Below, in pieces: positions 32,080 to 40,781 of a stretch of DNA of 64,000 nt. The position numbers were made by a program, and so were the translations under genes. How positions within the stretch are numbered: position 1 is the first letter of the stretch; each line of letters begins with the position of its first letter. Source of the stretch: Komagataeibacter xylinus (GTDB lineage Bacteria > Pseudomonadota > Alphaproteobacteria > Acetobacterales > Acetobacteraceae). The stretch spans positions 186,001 through 250,000 of the forward strand of contig NZ_JARWSK010000006.1 in assembly GCF_031081985.1 (NCBI RefSeq), read 5' to 3'. The notes beneath the pieces are model-generated. The model did no database searches. It was not told the DNA's origin and saw nothing but the letters and a program-made list of their open reading frames with translations.

Positions 32080-33939
32080 ATGCAGGCAACAAACCTGGCA
32101 ATTGGAATTCTGTTCGTGCTGGGCGGTGGCATTGCGGCCCAATGGGTAGCATGGCGTTTCAAGCTGCCTGCCATCGTGCTGCTGTTCGCCCTTGGGCTGA
32201 TCTGCGGGCCGGGGCTTGGCATCCTGCACCCGGCCACGGCCATCGGGCCGTATTTCCACCCGCTTGTTTCCATGGCCGTGGCGTTCATCGTGTTCGAGGG
32301 CGGGCTGGCGCTTGACCTGCGGCAATGGCGTGAATCGGGCGAGGGCGTGCTACGCCTGACGGCAGCCGCCCTGCCCATCAACTGGCTGCTCGGCTCGCTG
32401 GCCGCGCATTACGTGGGGCACCTGAACTGGGGCACGGCCTGGCTGTTTGGCGCTATTGTGGTGGTGACGGGGCCAACTGTGGTGCTGCCCCTGCTGCGCC
32501 ACACCAAGCTGCGGCCAAGGGTGGCGGCCTTCCTGCGGTGGGAGGCGATCGTGAACGATCCCATCGCTGCCATTCTGGCAACCCTGGTGCTGGAATGCCT
32601 GCTGATCAGTTCCAGCCACACATCCGATGCATCGCTTGCGGCGGTGGAAATCGGGCCGCACCTGCTGTTCGCCACCATGTTTTCCATCGGGTGCGGCATT
32701 TTTCCCGCGCTGCTCATCAAGTTCCTCTCGGCACGCGACCTGCTGCCCGAGATCCTGCGCATTCCCATGATCCTGGCCTTCGCCATGGGGGTTGCGGCCA
32801 TCTGCAACCTGCTCATGCAGGGCGCAGGGCTCATGGCGGCCACCGTGTTCGGCATGGCACTGGCCAACCTGCATGTGACCGGCATGTCGGAACTCCAGCG
32901 CATCAAGGAATCGCTGGGCGTGATCGTGGTCTCGTGCCTGTTCGTGCTGCTCACGGCGGACCTGCAGCGCACGGTGCTGGCCGAACTGTCCTGGCCGATC
33001 ATGGCGCTGACATTCACGGTCATGTTCGTGGTAAGGCCGCTGGGCATCTATCTCTCCACCATCGGGGCGAGCATGTCGTGGCAGGAGCGGCTGTTCGTGG
33101 GCTGGATCGCGCCGCGCGGCATCGTGGCCGCCGCCGTGTCCGGCGTGGTGGGGTTGCAGTTGCAGGAGGCCGGTTACGCCGGGGCCAACATGATCACGCC
33201 TGCCGTGTTCGCGCTGATCGCCTCGACCATGATCCTGCATGGCTTCTCGCTCAGGCCGCTGGCGCGCGCGCTCAAACTGACCCTGTCCGATGAGCCGGCG
33301 CTGGCCATCATGGGGGCCAATGCGTGGTCCACCAACCTCGCCCGCGTGGTGCATGACCGGGGGGTGCCGGTGCTGCTTGTCGATACGTATGCGCCCGCGC
33401 TCAACAAGGCAGCGGGGCTGGGCGTGCCTGTGCTGCGCGCCGAACTGCTCTCGGTCGAGGGGCAGGAAAGCCTGGAGGAGCGCCCCGCCGACTACCTGAT
33501 CGCCACCACGCCGGATGCCATTTATAACGGCCTGGTGTGCGCGCGCATGGCGCCTGACCTAGGGCGGCAGCGCGTGTTTCAGGTCAGTCCGGGCATAGCC
33601 AGGCTGGACCTGTATCACGGGCTGAGCCGGGATTCGCGCGGCAAGGTGCTGGGCGAGCCTGCGTGGAATTTCTCGCTTATCGATTCCCGCTACGCCCAGG
33701 GCTGGCGCTTTGGCAGCTATATTGCCGATGAAACCATAAGCGAAGCCCGGCTGACCGACGGCCCGGCCATGCTGTTCATGATCATCCGCAAGGGCACGGC
33801 GATCTGGGTTTTCTCAGCCGAGGATGCGATTCCGGCCGAACCGGCGGAAGGCGACATCATCGTGCTGTTCATGCCGCCGGGGCAGGATGTGAGCCAGACG
33901 GACCTGCCCGTGACTGATGGGCCTATACCGGCGGCCTGA
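32080..33939 (+). CDS. Cation:proton antiporter, CPA1/NhaP type with C-terminal Rossmann domain
   Basis: A 619-residue inner-membrane antiporter. The first ~390 residues have about 11-12 hydrophobic segments. Family landmarks are PAIVLLFALGLICGPGLGI, FIVFEGGLALDLRQ, VVVTGPTVVLPLLR and AIVNDPIAAILATL (the ND ion-binding motif), and GWIAPRGIVAAAVSGV. Residues ~405-520 form a TrkA-N-like NAD-binding domain (LAIMGANAWSTNLARVVHDRGVPVLLVDT) that could gate activity by nucleotide. The transported ion (Na+ or K+) is not determinable. It converges with the L,D-transpeptidase gene, overlapping it by 17 bases. Confidence 0.88.
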   Translation: MQATNLAIGILFVLGGGIAAQWVAWRFKLPAIVLLFALGLICGPGLGILHPATAIGPYFHPLVSMAVAFIVFEGGLALDLRQWRESGEGVLRLTAAALPINWLLGSLAAHYVGHLNWGTAWLFGAIVVVTGPTVVLPLLRHTKLRPRVAAFLRWEAIVNDPIAAILATLVLECLLISSSHTSDASLAAVEIGPHLLFATMFSIGCGIFPALLIKFLSARDLLPEILRIPMILAFAMGVAAICNLLMQGAGLMAATVFGMALANLHVTGMSELQRIKESLGVIVVSCLFVLLTADLQRTVLAELSWPIMALTFTVMFVVRPLGIYLSTIGASMSWQERLFVGWIAPRGIVAAAVSGVVGLQLQEAGYAGANMITPAVFALIASTMILHGFSLRPLARALKLTLSDEPALAIMGANAWSTNLARVVHDRGVPVLLVDTYAPALNKAAGLGVPVLRAELLSVEGQESLEERPADYLIATTPDAIYNGLVCARMAPDLGRQRVFQVSPGIARLDLYHGLSRDSRGKVLGEPAWNFSLIDSRYAQGWRFGSYIADETISEARLTDGPAMLFMIIRKGTAIWVFSAEDAIPAEPAEGDIIVLFMPPGQDVSQTDLPVTDGPIPAA

Positions 33940-34435
33940 CCTCGATTTCCGCAAGCCCCGCGGCCAGCAGGCGGCGCAGTTCAGGTTCGGGCAGGGCAAT
34001 GCAGCCTTCCGTGGGGCGGCCGCCCTTGGGGGGGAGATGGAGGAAGATGGCCGACCCCGCGCCGGAATGGACAGGCGCGTCGTTATAACCAAGCACCACC
34101 ACAATGTCGTAAACGTGATCCTCGCGCCACAGCCGCTCATGCCGGGCGGGGTGGGGCAGGGTGACATGGCGGTTGTAATCGGGGCTGGCGGGGTCATCGC
34201 ACCAGCCATCAAGCGGCGAGAGCGGCTCGACGGGCAGATGACAAACAGGTGATGCCACCCGGTCGGCGCGATAGAACACGCGCCGCAACGGCAGAATACC
34301 GGCGGGCGTGGCATGATCTCCCTCGATTTTGCGGGTTTTGATGCCGCCCGCGCCGATGATGGCGGGCATAAACTCGCGAATGCAATGCAGTTGTGCATCC
34401 AGCCCTGTATTCGTTTGCAAAATAGCGCGTATCAT
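33923..34435 (-). CDS. L,D-transpeptidase (YkuD-like) domain protein
   Basis: A 170-residue protein with the catalytic pattern HSGAGSAIFLHLPPKGGRPTEGCIALPE (His and Cys of YkuD transpeptidases). GNHC-like dyad residues fall in their usual order. The enzyme forms 3-3 peptidoglycan crosslinks or attaches proteins to peptidoglycan. No signal peptide is evident at the chosen start (GAGGA before the ATG at 34435), which is unusual for a periplasmic enzyme, although short cytosol-start forms of this DUF are common in Alphaproteobacteria. It overlaps the antiporter 3' end. Confidence 0.8.
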   Translation of the reverse strand: MIRAILQTNTGLDAQLHCIREFMPAIIGAGGIKTRKIEGDHATPAGILPLRRVFYRADRVASPVCHLPVEPLSPLDGWCDDPASPDYNRHVTLPHPARHERLWREDHVYDIVVVLGYNDAPVHSGAGSAIFLHLPPKGGRPTEGCIALPEPELRRLLAAGLAEIEVRPPV

Positions 34436-34602
34436 GAATTCCTCTGGATCGGGTCGTATTTATGTTATCTCCGGCCTCATCCGGCTGCATACGGCATTGA
34501 GGCCGGCAGGTCATGGGCCTGCTGGTCATGGGGTCGGGCATGAACAGCAAGACAGAGACCGGTTCGATAAAGGACCGGCCTTAAAGTGATGAAGAGGGTT
34601 CG

Positions 34603-35322
34603 ATGGCAGGAGCACGTCCCATACTGATAGCGGACGACGATCAGACTTTACGTCAGATGCTCGTTGAACAGCTACAGATTGATGGTGAATTTGAAGCGAT
34701 CGAGGCTGGCTCCGTCGCCGAAGCCTGGGAAAAGCTGCAGAAACCGGGGGCGCGTTTTGACGCGATCATCCTCGATGTATCCCTCCCCGACGGGGACGGG
34801 CGTGATTTCTGCGCCGACCTGCGGCGCAAGGGCAAGCGCATCCCCATCATCATCCTGACTGGCTCTGATGACGAGACGGATGTGGTGCGGGGCCTCGATG
34901 CGGGCGCCAACGACTATGTGGCCAAGCCGTTCCGTATTGCGGAACTCCTGGCCCGCCTGCGCGCGCAGATGCGTATTTTCGAGAACAGCGAGGACGCGGT
35001 CTTTGCCATCGGGCCGTATATCTTCCGCCCGTCGGCCAAGCTGTTGCAGGAAACGGCCAAGAATCGCCGCATCCGCCTGACGGAGAAGGAAGCGGCCATC
35101 CTGAAGTTCCTGTACCGCGCGGGCACGCGCCCCGTGCCCCGGCAGGTGCTGCTCAACGAGGTGTGGGGCTACAACGCGGCGGTGACGACCCACACGCTGG
35201 AAACCCATATCTACCGCCTGCGCCAGAAGATCGAGCCCGACCCCACCAATGCCAGCCTGCTGGTAACGGAAGGCGGCGGCTACCGTCTCGACCCCGAAGG
35301 CGGCAAGAGCGCCCTTGCCTGA
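34603..35322 (+). CDS. OmpR-family response regulator, orphan
   Basis: A 239-residue two-component regulator. The receiver domain (1-~120) has the acidic cluster ADDD, phospho-acceptor Asp in IILDVSLPDGDG, Thr in ILTGSDDE, and Lys in YVAKPF. The winged-helix DNA-binding domain is ~140-235 (RLTEKEAAILKFLYRAG ... HTLETHIYRLRQKIE). No histidine kinase gene is adjacent, so the partner is elsewhere. A strong hairpin follows the stop. Confidence 0.92.
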   Translation: MAGARPILIADDDQTLRQMLVEQLQIDGEFEAIEAGSVAEAWEKLQKPGARFDAIILDVSLPDGDGRDFCADLRRKGKRIPIIILTGSDDETDVVRGLDAGANDYVAKPFRIAELLARLRAQMRIFENSEDAVFAIGPYIFRPSAKLLQETAKNRRIRLTEKEAAILKFLYRAGTRPVPRQVLLNEVWGYNAAVTTHTLETHIYRLRQKIEPDPTNASLLVTEGGGYRLDPEGGKSALA

Positions 35323-35353
35323 ACCGGGGCTGCGTTGACGTGTGAATTATGAC

Positions 35354-35377
35354 GGGCCGCCCGGTTTCGGGCGGCCC
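35354..35377 (+). terminator. GC-rich hairpin after the response regulator
   Basis: GGGCCGCCCG (35354-35363), loop GTTT, CGGGCGGCCC (35368-35377), followed by GGTCGTGTTTG. A perfect 10-bp stem, with only a weak T-run. Confidence 0.65.
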
Positions 35378-35402
35378 GGTCGTGTTTGAGCCTTATAAAG
35401 AT

Positions 35403-35452
35403 AAAAGTTTCTGGTGAAGCGTTTTTCAAAAAGCTTCGAAAAACGCTGCCTT
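35403..35452 (+). repeat. Dispersed intergenic palindromic repeat, copy 5 (half copy)
   Basis: AAAAGTTTCTGGTGAAGCG then TTTTTCAAAAAGCTTCG, AAAAACGCTGCC. It matches the first half of copies 2 and 3 but lacks the GGCGGC hairpin half. It lies between the convergent response regulator and xth genes. Confidence 0.7.
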
Positions 35453-35456
35453 GCGC

Positions 35457-36251
35457 TCAGCCGTCGATATCGATCAGCACCGGCACATGGTCCGACGGCT
35501 TCTCCCAGTCGCGTGCAGTGCGCAGCACCTCCATGCCGCGCAGGGCAGGGCGCAGGTCGGGTGTGACCCATACATGGTCCAGCCGCCGCCCGCGGTTTGA
35601 CGCGCTCCAGTCACGGTTGCGGTAGGACCACCACGTATAGAGCTTCTCATCCGGCGGCACGAATTCGCGCATGGCGTCGATGAAGCCGGTCTGCTGCCAG
35701 GCCAGCAGGCGTTCGGTTTCCTCCGGTGTGTGGCTGACAATTTTGAGCAACTGTTTGTGGCTCCACACATCCTGCTCGAGTGGGGCGATGTTCAGGTCGC
35801 CCACGAGCACGGTGCGCCGCATGTCACGCGCGGAGAACCACTGGCGTGCCTCCTCCACAAAAGCGAGCTTGTGGGCGAATTTGGGATTCTCGACCGGGTC
35901 GGGCACGTCACCGCCCGCAGGCACGTAGAAATCATGCACGTCAATCGCGTCAGCCCCCGTGCCATGGCGCACGGCGATGTGGCGGCAGTCACCCTTTTCG
36001 CACCAGTCCGGCGTATCCTCCAGCACGGTTACGGGTTGGCGTGACAGGATGGCCACCCCATTATATCCCTTCATGCCACGAAACACGACATGCCCGAAGC
36101 CAAGGGCGCGCACGTCCTCAAGCGGGAACAGGGCGTCAGGTACCTTGGTTTCCTGCAGGCAGACGATATCGGGCGATGTGTCCTGGCACAGCCGGGCAAG
36201 CAGCGGCATCCGCAGGCGGAGGGAATTGATATTCCAGGTGACGATACGCAT
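35457..36251 (-). CDS. xth: Exodeoxyribonuclease III (AP endonuclease)
   Basis: A 264-residue base-excision-repair nuclease. It starts MRIVTWNINSLRLRM and has the metal/catalytic set CLQETKVPD, VGDLNIAP, DWSASNRGRRLDHVWVTPDL and PSDHVPV. The ATG at 36251 gives the family length; the frame is open upstream to 36401 without homologous features. It is transcribed away from the 380-bp region shared with uvrC. Confidence 0.93.
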   Translation of the reverse strand: MRIVTWNINSLRLRMPLLARLCQDTSPDIVCLQETKVPDALFPLEDVRALGFGHVVFRGMKGYNGVAILSRQPVTVLEDTPDWCEKGDCRHIAVRHGTGADAIDVHDFYVPAGGDVPDPVENPKFAHKLAFVEEARQWFSARDMRRTVLVGDLNIAPLEQDVWSHKQLLKIVSHTPEETERLLAWQQTGFIDAMREFVPPDEKLYTWWSYRNRDWSASNRGRRLDHVWVTPDLRPALRGMEVLRTARDWEKPSDHVPVLIDIDG

Positions 36252-36631
36252 ATCGGCTGCATTGCCGATCCGTGGCAGGCTGACAAGAATATTTTTTTCC
36301 CCACAGGGCGCAGCGCAGGACGAAAACAGGAACGAATGGCAAAAGGCGGCTGATATTTCCTGCAAAAATGCAATCCGCTCATCAGGACACACGGATGCCA
36401 TAATTTGTCCACCTGTGGGGTTGACAGCCCTGAATCCAGCCTGTCGTGGGGCGGATTTTTTTTCCGGCCTCCGGCTTGTCCAATATAATTGTTTGAAAAC
36501 AGTAGGTTGTTGTTAGTGATGTTTTTTTGGGCAATCCAAGTACAGGAACGGAAAACCGCCACCCGCACGTTTTTTTCGGCCCCTGCTCCACAGACTTATC
36601 CACATTATCGGTGGATGAACGGCTGCCGTCC
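36252..36631. other. 380-bp intergenic region with DnaA-box-like sites and AT-rich stretch
   Basis: Between divergent xth and uvrC. It contains a perfect consensus DnaA box TTATCCACA (36596-36604) and weaker sites (TTGTCCACC at 36405, TGCTCCACA at 36584, TTCCCCACA at 36297). An AT-rich stretch with T-runs spans 36463-36530, and a palindromic GTCCACCTGTGG lies at 36406-36418. No gene visible. It may be a DnaA-regulated promoter region or a replication origin; promoters for xth and uvrC must also lie here. Confidence 0.45.
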
Positions 36632-38518
36632 ATGACAACGGCCATTTCCGACGCACCAACCCGCCCGGTGGGGGTGGATGCGATCCACCACGCCCTGCGC
36701 ACCATGCCACAGGCGCCCGGCGTGTACCGCATGCTCGGCGAAAAGGGGAACGTGCTGTACGTAGGCAAGGCGCTGAACCTGAAGAAGCGCGTGACCTCCT
36801 ACACCCATGTCAGCCGCCTGACCGAGCGCCTGCGCCGCATGGTGTCGGAAACGCGCAGCATGGAAATCGTCACCACCCATACCGAGGCCGAGGCCCTGCT
36901 GCTCGAGGCCAATTACATCAAGCGCATGCAGCCGCGTTACAACATCCTGCTGCGTGATGACAAAAGCTACCCGTGGATCATGCTGACCGACCGGCACGAC
37001 TTCCCCCAGATCAGCAAGCACCGGGGCAAGCCGGTCAAGGGGGCCTCGTACTGGGGGCCGTTTGCCTCGGCCTGGTCGGTCAACCAGACGCTGAACCTGC
37101 TCCAGCGCACCTTTCTGCTGCGCTCGTGCTCCGATAGCGAGATGCAGGGCCGCACGCGCCCGTGCCTGCTGCACCAGATCCATCGCTGCTCGGCGCCCTG
37201 CACCGACCGCATCAGCCGCGAGGACTATGCCGAACTTGCCGCCCAGGCGCGCAGCTTCCTGGCGGGCAAGGACCCGGACATGCGCGAGAAGCTGGGCCTG
37301 GAGATGGAACAGGCCGCCGAGGCGCTGGAGTTCGAGCGCGCCGCGGCCATCCGCGACCGCATACGCGGGCTTTCGGCCCTGCAGCAGGATTCCAGCGTCA
37401 TCAACCCCTCCAGCATGAGCGATGCCGACATCATCGCCATCTGGCAGATTGCCGGGCAGTCCTGCATTCAGGTGTTCTTCATCCGCGCGGGGCGCAACAA
37501 CGGCAACCGGGCGTTCTTTCCCAGCCATGCGCGTGATGAGAACGCGCCCGACGTGCTCGCCGCCTTCATCGGCCAGTTCTATGATGACAAGCCCCCGCCC
37601 GCGCAGGTGCTCGTCAACCAGGACCTGCCGGAGCTTGACGTGCTCACCGCCGCCCTGAGCCTGCGCCGGGGCCGCAAGGTCGAGATCATTCACCCGCAGC
37701 GTGGCGAGAAGCGCGGCGTGATCGAGCATGCCGCCCTGAACGCGCGCGAAGCGCTGGAGCGCAGGATGGCCGAAAGTGCGGGCCAGGCGAAGCTGTTGCA
37801 GGGCGTGGCCGACCTGTTTGGCCTCGACGCGCCCCCCAAGCGCATCGAAACCTACGATAACAGCCACATCCAAGGCGCGAACCCCTATGGCGTGATGGTG
37901 GTGGGTGGCCCGGAAGGGTTTGAAAAACGCGCCTACCGCAAATTCTCCATCAAGGGGCCGGTCACGCCGGGCGATGACTTCGCCATGATGCGCGAGGTGC
38001 TGGAACGGCGCTTCCGCCGCGCGCTGAAGGACCGGGAGGAAGGCGTGCGCCCCGAGGACTGGCCCGACATCCTGCTGATTGATGGCGGGGCAGGGCAGTA
38101 CACCGCCGTGCGCGGCGTGCTTGATGAACTTGGCGTGACGGGCGTGACCCTGGTGGGCATTGCCAAGGGGCCGGACCGTGATGCGGGGCGGGAGTGGTTC
38201 CATACCGCCGACCGGCCGCCCTTCCAGTTGCCGCCGCGTGATCCGGTGCTGTACTACCTGCAGCGCCTGCGGGACGAGGCGCACCGCTTCGCCATCACCA
38301 CCCACCGCGCCGGGCGCTCCAAGACGCTGGTGCGCTCGGAACTTGATGATATTCCGGGCGTTGGTCCGGCACGCAAGCGCGCGCTGCTCAAGCATTTCGG
38401 CTCGGCGCGCGGCGTGCGGCAGGCTGGCCTGGGGGAGCTGGAGCATGCGCCAGGCATCAACCGCGACATGGCGCGGGTCATTTACGGTTTTTTCCATCCC
38501 GACTGGACAGAAGAGTGA
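36632..38518 (+). CDS. uvrC: UvrABC system protein C
   Basis: A 628-residue nucleotide-excision-repair endonuclease. The N-terminal GIY-YIG domain has APGVYRML and [18 protein letters not shown]. The UvrB-binding UVR motif is [16 protein letters not shown], and the RNase H-like C-terminal nuclease has [19 protein letters not shown]. The helix-hairpin-helix pair at the end is [20 protein letters not shown]. The ATG at 36632 was chosen. It leads the uvrC-pgsA-moaDE order conserved in Alphaproteobacteria. Confidence 0.96.
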   Translation: MTTAISDAPTRPVGVDAIHHALRTMPQAPGVYRMLGEKGNVLYVGKALNLKKRVTSYTHVSRLTERLRRMVSETRSMEIVTTHTEAEALLLEANYIKRMQPRYNILLRDDKSYPWIMLTDRHDFPQISKHRGKPVKGASYWGPFASAWSVNQTLNLLQRTFLLRSCSDSEMQGRTRPCLLHQIHRCSAPCTDRISREDYAELAAQARSFLAGKDPDMREKLGLEMEQAAEALEFERAAAIRDRIRGLSALQQDSSVINPSSMSDADIIAIWQIAGQSCIQVFFIRAGRNNGNRAFFPSHARDENAPDVLAAFIGQFYDDKPPPAQVLVNQDLPELDVLTAALSLRRGRKVEIIHPQRGEKRGVIEHAALNAREALERRMAESAGQAKLLQGVADLFGLDAPPKRIETYDNSHIQGANPYGVMVVGGPEGFEKRAYRKFSIKGPVTPGDDFAMMREVLERRFRRALKDREEGVRPEDWPDILLIDGGAGQYTAVRGVLDELGVTGVTLVGIAKGPDRDAGREWFHTADRPPFQLPPRDPVLYYLQRLRDEAHRFAITTHRAGRSKTLVRSELDDIPGVGPARKRALLKHFGSARGVRQAGLGELEHAPGINRDMARVIYGFFHPDWTEE

Positions 38519-38610
38519 GCGGCTGTCATGCAGATGTGAGCCTGCAACCTGCCTGACAGGCGTTATCAGTATATTGGCTTTCTCCCTTTCTTGGTTATAG
38601 CAGTATCAGC

Positions 38611-39210
38611 ATGCTTACCGACCTGCCCAACCTCCTGACCCTGTCCCGCATCATCGTGGTGCCGATCGTCGTGGCGCTTGTGGTCATCCACACGGCCCAG
38701 ACCGATTGCGCTGCCTGCGTGCTGTTCATCCTGGCGGGCATCACCGATTACTTTGATGGCAAGCTGGCGCGGGCGTGGAACCAGAATTCCGATCTCGGCC
38801 GCATGCTCGACCCCATTGCCGACAAGCTGCTCGTCGGTGCGTCGCTCATGGTCATGGCGGGGCTGGGGCGGCTGCCTTACGGGTGCCTGTACCCCGCCAT
38901 CATCATCCTGTGCCGCGAGATCCTGGTCAGCGGCCTGCGTGAATACCTTGCCGCCACCCGCGTTGGCCTGCCGGTGACGAAGCTCGCCAAATGGAAGACC
39001 GGCTTCCAGATGACGGCGATCGGCTTCCTGCTGGCAGGCGACAGCACGGCAGGACTGCTGCATATCGGCTGGCTGCCGGTCAATGTGCTCGGCGCCATCA
39101 TGATGTGGATCGCCGCCGCCCTGACGCTGATTACCGGGTGGGATTATGTCTCCACCGGGCTGCGCCATGTGGGGCGCGGCACCTCGGGCGCCACCAAATT
39201 ATCTTCCTGA
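38611..39210 (+). CDS. pgsA: CDP-diacylglycerol--glycerol-3-phosphate 3-phosphatidyltransferase
   Basis: A 199-residue membrane enzyme making phosphatidylglycerol phosphate. The CDP-alcohol phosphotransferase motif DYFDGKLARAWNQNSDLG, then RMLDPIADK, fits D-x2-DG-x2-AR-x8-G-x3-D-x3-D. Five or so hydrophobic segments follow the family pattern. It is 92 bases after uvrC; a short CTGCC/GGCAG-type hairpin lies in that gap. Confidence 0.95.
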   Translation: MLTDLPNLLTLSRIIVVPIVVALVVIHTAQTDCAACVLFILAGITDYFDGKLARAWNQNSDLGRMLDPIADKLLVGASLMVMAGLGRLPYGCLYPAIIILCREILVSGLREYLAATRVGLPVTKLAKWKTGFQMTAIGFLLAGDSTAGLLHIGWLPVNVLGAIMMWIAAALTLITGWDYVSTGLRHVGRGTSGATKLSS

Positions 39211-39296
39211 GCTACATGAAAAATTAACGCGCTTCATGGCTCATCGTCCCTGCGGGCCATGCGCCCGCCGGTTTGGCGAGGAGGCGAGGGAAGAGC

Positions 39297-39773
39297 GTGG
39301 TGCGCAATGCAATGGTGCTGTCATTGCTGGTGGGGCTGGCAGGATGCGGCGGGTTCGGGCCGATCTTCGCCGATAATGCCGAATTTCCCGGCAGCCTGCC
39401 CAATACGCCGCGCGCGGAAGGCGAGAACATGCGCCGCGTGAGCGGGCAGGCCCCGCAGGTGCTGCCGATCCTGCCGCAGGCGCGTAATATCTGGCCTGTG
39501 CTGCGCGATGGGCAGGCCACCCCGGCGGCGGGGCAGGCGGTAGCCGCCATCATGCCGGGCGGGATGGAGCATGACCTGCCTGCGGGCGGCGAGATGCAGA
39601 TTGGCAACGATGCGGTGGACGATGGGCCGCCCGGACACGTTTCCGCATTGTCTTCGGGGCGGGGCGCAACGCATAAGGACGCAGCGGATGCGGCGATCAT
39701 CGTGCCCAATGGCGATGGCACCGTAACCGCGGTCAGCGCCGATGGCACGGTGCATGAACAGCAGGCCCCCTGA
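39297..39773 (+). CDS. Small lipoprotein of unknown function
   Basis: A 158-residue protein with an N-terminal lipoprotein signal: VVRNAMVLSLLVGLAGCG, with lipobox LAGC and lipidated Cys near residue 17. The rest is Gly/Pro/Ala rich and probably disordered. The start is a GTG preceded by GAGGGAAGAG; the frame begins at TTG 39273 but with an unlikely basic stretch. It lies between pgsA and moaD on the same strand. No family recognised. Confidence 0.65.
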   Translation: MVRNAMVLSLLVGLAGCGGFGPIFADNAEFPGSLPNTPRAEGENMRRVSGQAPQVLPILPQARNIWPVLRDGQATPAAGQAVAAIMPGGMEHDLPAGGEMQIGNDAVDDGPPGHVSALSSGRGATHKDAADAAIIVPNGDGTVTAVSADGTVHEQQAP

Positions 39774-39828
39774 CGTGACCCGCCGCTGCGGGGCGCAGGG
39801 CCTGCCCTGAGTGGGAGAGAAAAGCGGA

Positions 39829-40083
39829 ATGCTACGCATTCTTTATTTTGCATGGCTGCGCGACCGCCTTGGCCGCTCCGGCGAGACGCTGCCCCTGCCG
39901 CAGGGCGCGCATAGCGTGCAGGACCTGATTGCCGCCCTGCGCGCGCGTGGGGGGGAATATGCCGCCATCTTCGCCAAACCTGAGCTGATCCGCGTGGCGG
40001 TGAACCAGAGTTTCGCCACGATCGCCGCCCCTATTGCCGCGCATGACGAGATTGCGTTCTTCCCGCCGGTTACAGGGGGCTGA
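39829..40083 (+). CDS. moaD: Molybdopterin synthase small subunit
   Basis: An 84-residue ubiquitin-fold protein that carries the thiocarboxylate sulfur into molybdopterin. It ends in the diagnostic Gly-Gly (FFPPVTGG). Residues MLRILYFAWLRDRLGRSGETLPLP are typical. A GGGAGAG precedes the ATG at 39829. It is seven bases ahead of moaE. Confidence 0.93.
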   Translation: MLRILYFAWLRDRLGRSGETLPLPQGAHSVQDLIAALRARGGEYAAIFAKPELIRVAVNQSFATIAAPIAAHDEIAFFPPVTGG

Positions 40084-40090
40084 GACCATC

Positions 40091-40555
40091 ATGCCGCGTG
40101 TCACGATCCGCGTTCAGGCCGAAGCGTTTGATAGCGCCCACGAAACCGCGCTGCTGCTGCGCGGGCATGAGGATGTGGGGGGAGTCGCAGCCTTTACCGG
40201 AATCGTGCGCGGCGGCGGCGGGCTGGTGGCGCTGGAACTCGAGCATTATCCCGGCATGACCGAATCCATGATGTGCCGCATCGCGGAATCGGCATGTGCG
40301 CGATTCGGGCTGGTGGGCTGCACGGTCATCCACCGGGTTGGCAGGCTGGCGGTGGGCATGCCCATCGTGCTGGTGCTGTGCGCCTCCGCCCACCGGGGCG
40401 CGGCACAGGAGGCCACCGCCTTCATGATGGACTGGCTCAAGACCAGCGCACCGTTCTGGAAACGCGAGGAATTTGCAAACGGGCACAGCGCCTGGGTCGA
40501 ACCCCGCGCGCAGGATGAGGCGGCCAAGGCACGATGGGGCAGCCTTACGGCGTGA
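40091..40555 (+). CDS. moaE: Molybdopterin synthase large subunit
   Basis: A 154-residue catalytic partner of MoaD. Typical motifs are VGGVAAFTGIVRG, LELEHYPGMTE and VGCTVIHRVGRLAVG, and the catalytic-Lys region is TSAPFWKREEF. The start is the ATG at 40091 rather than the open-frame start inside moaD. The pair makes molybdopterin for molybdenum enzymes such as dehydrogenases. Confidence 0.93.
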   Translation: MPRVTIRVQAEAFDSAHETALLLRGHEDVGGVAAFTGIVRGGGGLVALELEHYPGMTESMMCRIAESACARFGLVGCTVIHRVGRLAVGMPIVLVLCASAHRGAAQEATAFMMDWLKTSAPFWKREEFANGHSAWVEPRAQDEAAKARWGSLTA

Positions 40556-40652
40556 AGGGGGAGGGGAGAAAAATTAAAAAAAATAATCTCCCGTCAATCC
40601 GCTTGACGTAAGCTGGCCGCTGATTCGGAACAACGTTCCCCATTTTCCCGCC

Positions 40653-40699
40653 CTACATTATGTAGTGCAAAGCCGCATGAAATAGTCCATATATAGGGG
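40653..40699 (+). promoter_or_regulatory. Tandem NrdR-box-like sites upstream of nrdA
   Basis: CTACATTATGTAGTGC (40653-40668) and AGTCCATATATAGGGG (40684-40699) each match about 10-11 of 16 positions of the NrdR box (ACACTATATATAGTGT). They are 31 bp apart start to start, the three-turn spacing known for NrdR box pairs. They lie 83-129 bases before the nrdA ATG. The 226-bp region upstream of nrdA contains nothing else I can name. Confidence 0.6.
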
Positions 40700-40781
40700 C
40701 ATATCATAAAACCCCGTCCCACCACGCAGGCGCCCGAAAGGCCCTGCGTGCCTTGGCGCGGGCCGATTACGGAGAATGTAA

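Noticed and set aside
36605-38497. A 630-residue open frame on the minus strand opposite uvrC
   Set aside because: It is a GC-rich codon-phase shadow: uvrC on the plus strand has all family motifs, while the antisense translation has no recognisable domain.
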